NCBI GenBank assembly: GCA_965200435.1
Contig: OZ241337.1
Span: 62,001 to 126,000 of the forward strand
Length of the DNA: 64,000 bases
From: Bin75 sp965200435
GTDB taxonomy: Bacteria > Nitrospirota > Nitrospiria > Nitrospirales > UBA8639
Direction of reading: 5' to 3'
Below, piece after piece: positions 62,898 to 64,000 of this stretch (its first letter is position 1; each line of letters starts with the position of its first letter). The translations under genes and the position numbers were made by a program. The notes below the pieces were generated by a model, which had not been told where the DNA came from, did no database searches, and saw only the letters and a list, made by a program, of their open reading frames with translations.

Positions 62898-64000
62898 TCA
62901 CCGCTTGACGTATCGATTGGTAACCGGCATGCGTCGATCTTTCCCAAGGGCCTTCTGCGTGATCTTGATCCCGATCGGAGACTGGCGACGTTTATATTCA
63001 CTGCGATCCACCATGGCCATCACACGCTTGACCGTTTGCAGGGAAAACCCCTTTCCGGCAATTTCCTGAAGGGATCGCTCTCTTTCGACGTAGGCCTCCA
63101 ATATGGGGTCAAGAACTTCATAGGGCGGTAAGGCGTCCTGATCCGTTTGACCGGGCTTGAGTTCGGCCGAAGGCGCCCGATCCAAAATCCGTTGTGGAAT
63201 CACGGCAGCACCATGGACCTCAACGGCTTTGCGGTTCCGATAACGCGCCAAGTCATAGACCCGGATTTTGGGGACATCTTTAATCACGGCAAAGCCGCCC
63301 GCCATATCCCCGTACAACGTGGCATAACCAACGCTCATTTCGCTCTTATTGCCGGTCGTCAGGACCAAATGGCCGAATTTGTTGGAGAGCGCCATCACGA
63401 TAGTCCCGCGGATGCGAGCTTGGAGATTTTCTTCCGTGGCATCGGGAGTACGCTCTCCGAACGTCGCAGCCAAAGCCCGAAGGTATTGCTTCCAGAGGCG
63501 CGTAATCGGAATGGTCACGACACGAACGTTCAGGGCCTTCATCAAGGCGTTGGCGTCCACGCGGCTTTCCCGCGAGGTAAACGGTGAGGGCATAAACACC
63601 CCTGTTACGCGATCCGGGCCAAGGGCATCGGTTGCGATCACCGCCGTAAGAGCCGAATCAATTCCTCCGCTGACGGCGATCAAGACGCGCTGAAAATGGT
63701 TCTTCCTGACGTAGTCGCGCACGCCCGTCACCAACGCCTGGTAGATTTCTTCTACCTCGTGCGGCACGGCCGGATTGTTCAACGGCACCAGCTTAGTGAA
63801 TTTTCGTCGCACCACCGGAGACAGCCGCACCCGCTTGACGGGATACCGCTGCCCGATCCGTTCTTCCCGACCCGCCTGACGTATCTTTCGCGGACTATCG
63901 AACGACAGGTCGGCGACAAGCAACTCTTCTTCAAACGCCCCGGCACGCGCGATGACGTTTCCTTTTCGATCGACAATCATACTGTTTCCGTCGAACACGA
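62898..64000 (-). CDS. nadE: NAD+ synthase (glutamine-hydrolysing), C-terminal part
   Basis: Runs off the right edge of the window; about 367 C-terminal codons are present. The first visible residues (VFDGNSMIVDRKGNVIARA) are the end of the N-terminal nitrilase (amidase) domain. The synthetase domain follows with the P-loop AVSGGIDSALTAVIA, VVTIPITRLWKQY, and TTGNKSEMSVGYATLYGDMAGGFAVIKDVPK. It amidates deamido-NAD with ammonia from glutamine. The GTG at 63998 is an internal codon, not the start. It lies 74 bp upstream of glnD on the same strand. Confidence 0.92.
   Translation of the reverse strand, partial: VFDGNSMIVDRKGNVIARAGAFEEELLVADLSFDSPRKIRQAGREERIGQRYPVKRVRLSPVVRRKFTKLVPLNNPAVPHEVEEIYQALVTGVRDYVRKNHFQRVLIAVSGGIDSALTAVIATDALGPDRVTGVFMPSPFTSRESRVDANALMKALNVRVVTIPITRLWKQYLRALAATFGERTPDATEENLQARIRGTIVMALSNKFGHLVLTTGNKSEMSVGYATLYGDMAGGFAVIKDVPKIRVYDLARYRNRKAVEVHGAAVIPQRILDRAPSAELKPGQTDQDALPPYEVLDPILEAYVERERSLQEIAGKGFSLQTVKRVMAMVDRSEYKRRQSPIGIKITQKALGKDRRMPVTNRYVKR

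Noticed and set aside
1..64000. tRNA or rRNA genes
   Set aside because: I saw no cloverleaf-like or rRNA-like sequence in the gaps on either strand; a dedicated scan was not possible.

Overview
The window reads as chromosomal DNA of a Gram-negative bacterium with moderate GC (roughly mid-50s percent by eye). It holds outer-membrane receptors, porins, periplasmic adaptors, a lipoprotein and a TonB/ExbB/ExbD system. The gene set (DhnA-type class I aldolase, MutS2, YacL-type PIN/TRAM protein, UreH-like nickel transporter, GlnD, secreted cupredoxin) looks to me most like a Nitrospira-type Nitrospirota genome. That is an impression from gene content, not a database result.

Layout. 1-24.5 kb is mostly ordinary: htpX, a PAP2 phosphatase, tatD, a NYN nuclease, amiC, truA, a cupredoxin, glutamate dehydrogenase, class I aldolase, ispF-cysE, queG, mutS2, a nickel/cobalt transporter, a CNNM/CorC protein, ligA and a three-gene MoxR ATPase operon. 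Dispersed short repeats fill the spaces between these genes. 24.8-25.9 kb is a frameshifted IS element. 26-30 kb carries a Com-like zinc finger, a porin, a lipoprotein, an FMN-binding protein and a four-helix membrane protein. 30.2-35.4 kb is an AraC-family regulator followed by a MacAB-like ABC export system. 35.6-53 kb is an uptake region: tonB, a secreted protein, exbB, exbD, a DUF2141 protein, three tandem TonB-dependent receptors of the heme/hemoglobin-receptor type (the first broken), a membrane/spermidine-synthase-like/TPR fusion, and a secreted protein built from repeated CbiX-type chelatase-like domains. 53-60 kb contains two paralogous secreted Lys/Glu repeat proteins flanking a decaying receptor/ExbB cluster on the minus strand, a broken HD-GYP gene and a YacL-like PIN/TRAM protein. 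60-64 kb is glnD and the C-terminal part of nadE.

How it fits together. Five promoters (tonB operon, the three receptors, the CbiX-like protein) share an operator based on TTCCGGTNNATGAACATG. In four of them it is a direct repeat with an exact 21-bp period. A -10-like hexamer lies 20-22 nt downstream, followed by a Fur-like AT-rich box. A 21-bp direct-repeat period is the geometry bound by AraC-family dimers, and an AraC-family gene lies just upstream at 30.2 kb. I infer an AraC plus Fur controlled regulon for TonB-dependent uptake of a metal-tetrapyrrole or similar iron source, with a periplasmic chelatase-like protein as an unusual member.

The repeat content is striking. There are seven copies of a ~142-bp MITE-like element with 13-bp terminal inverted repeats, a second inverted-repeat element family, and several REP-like hairpins. 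Some of these sit exactly at stop codons. The large housekeeping genes are intact, whereas frameshifts cluster in the receptor, ExbB, HD-GYP and IS genes. This points to real decay of accessory genes more than to poor sequence.
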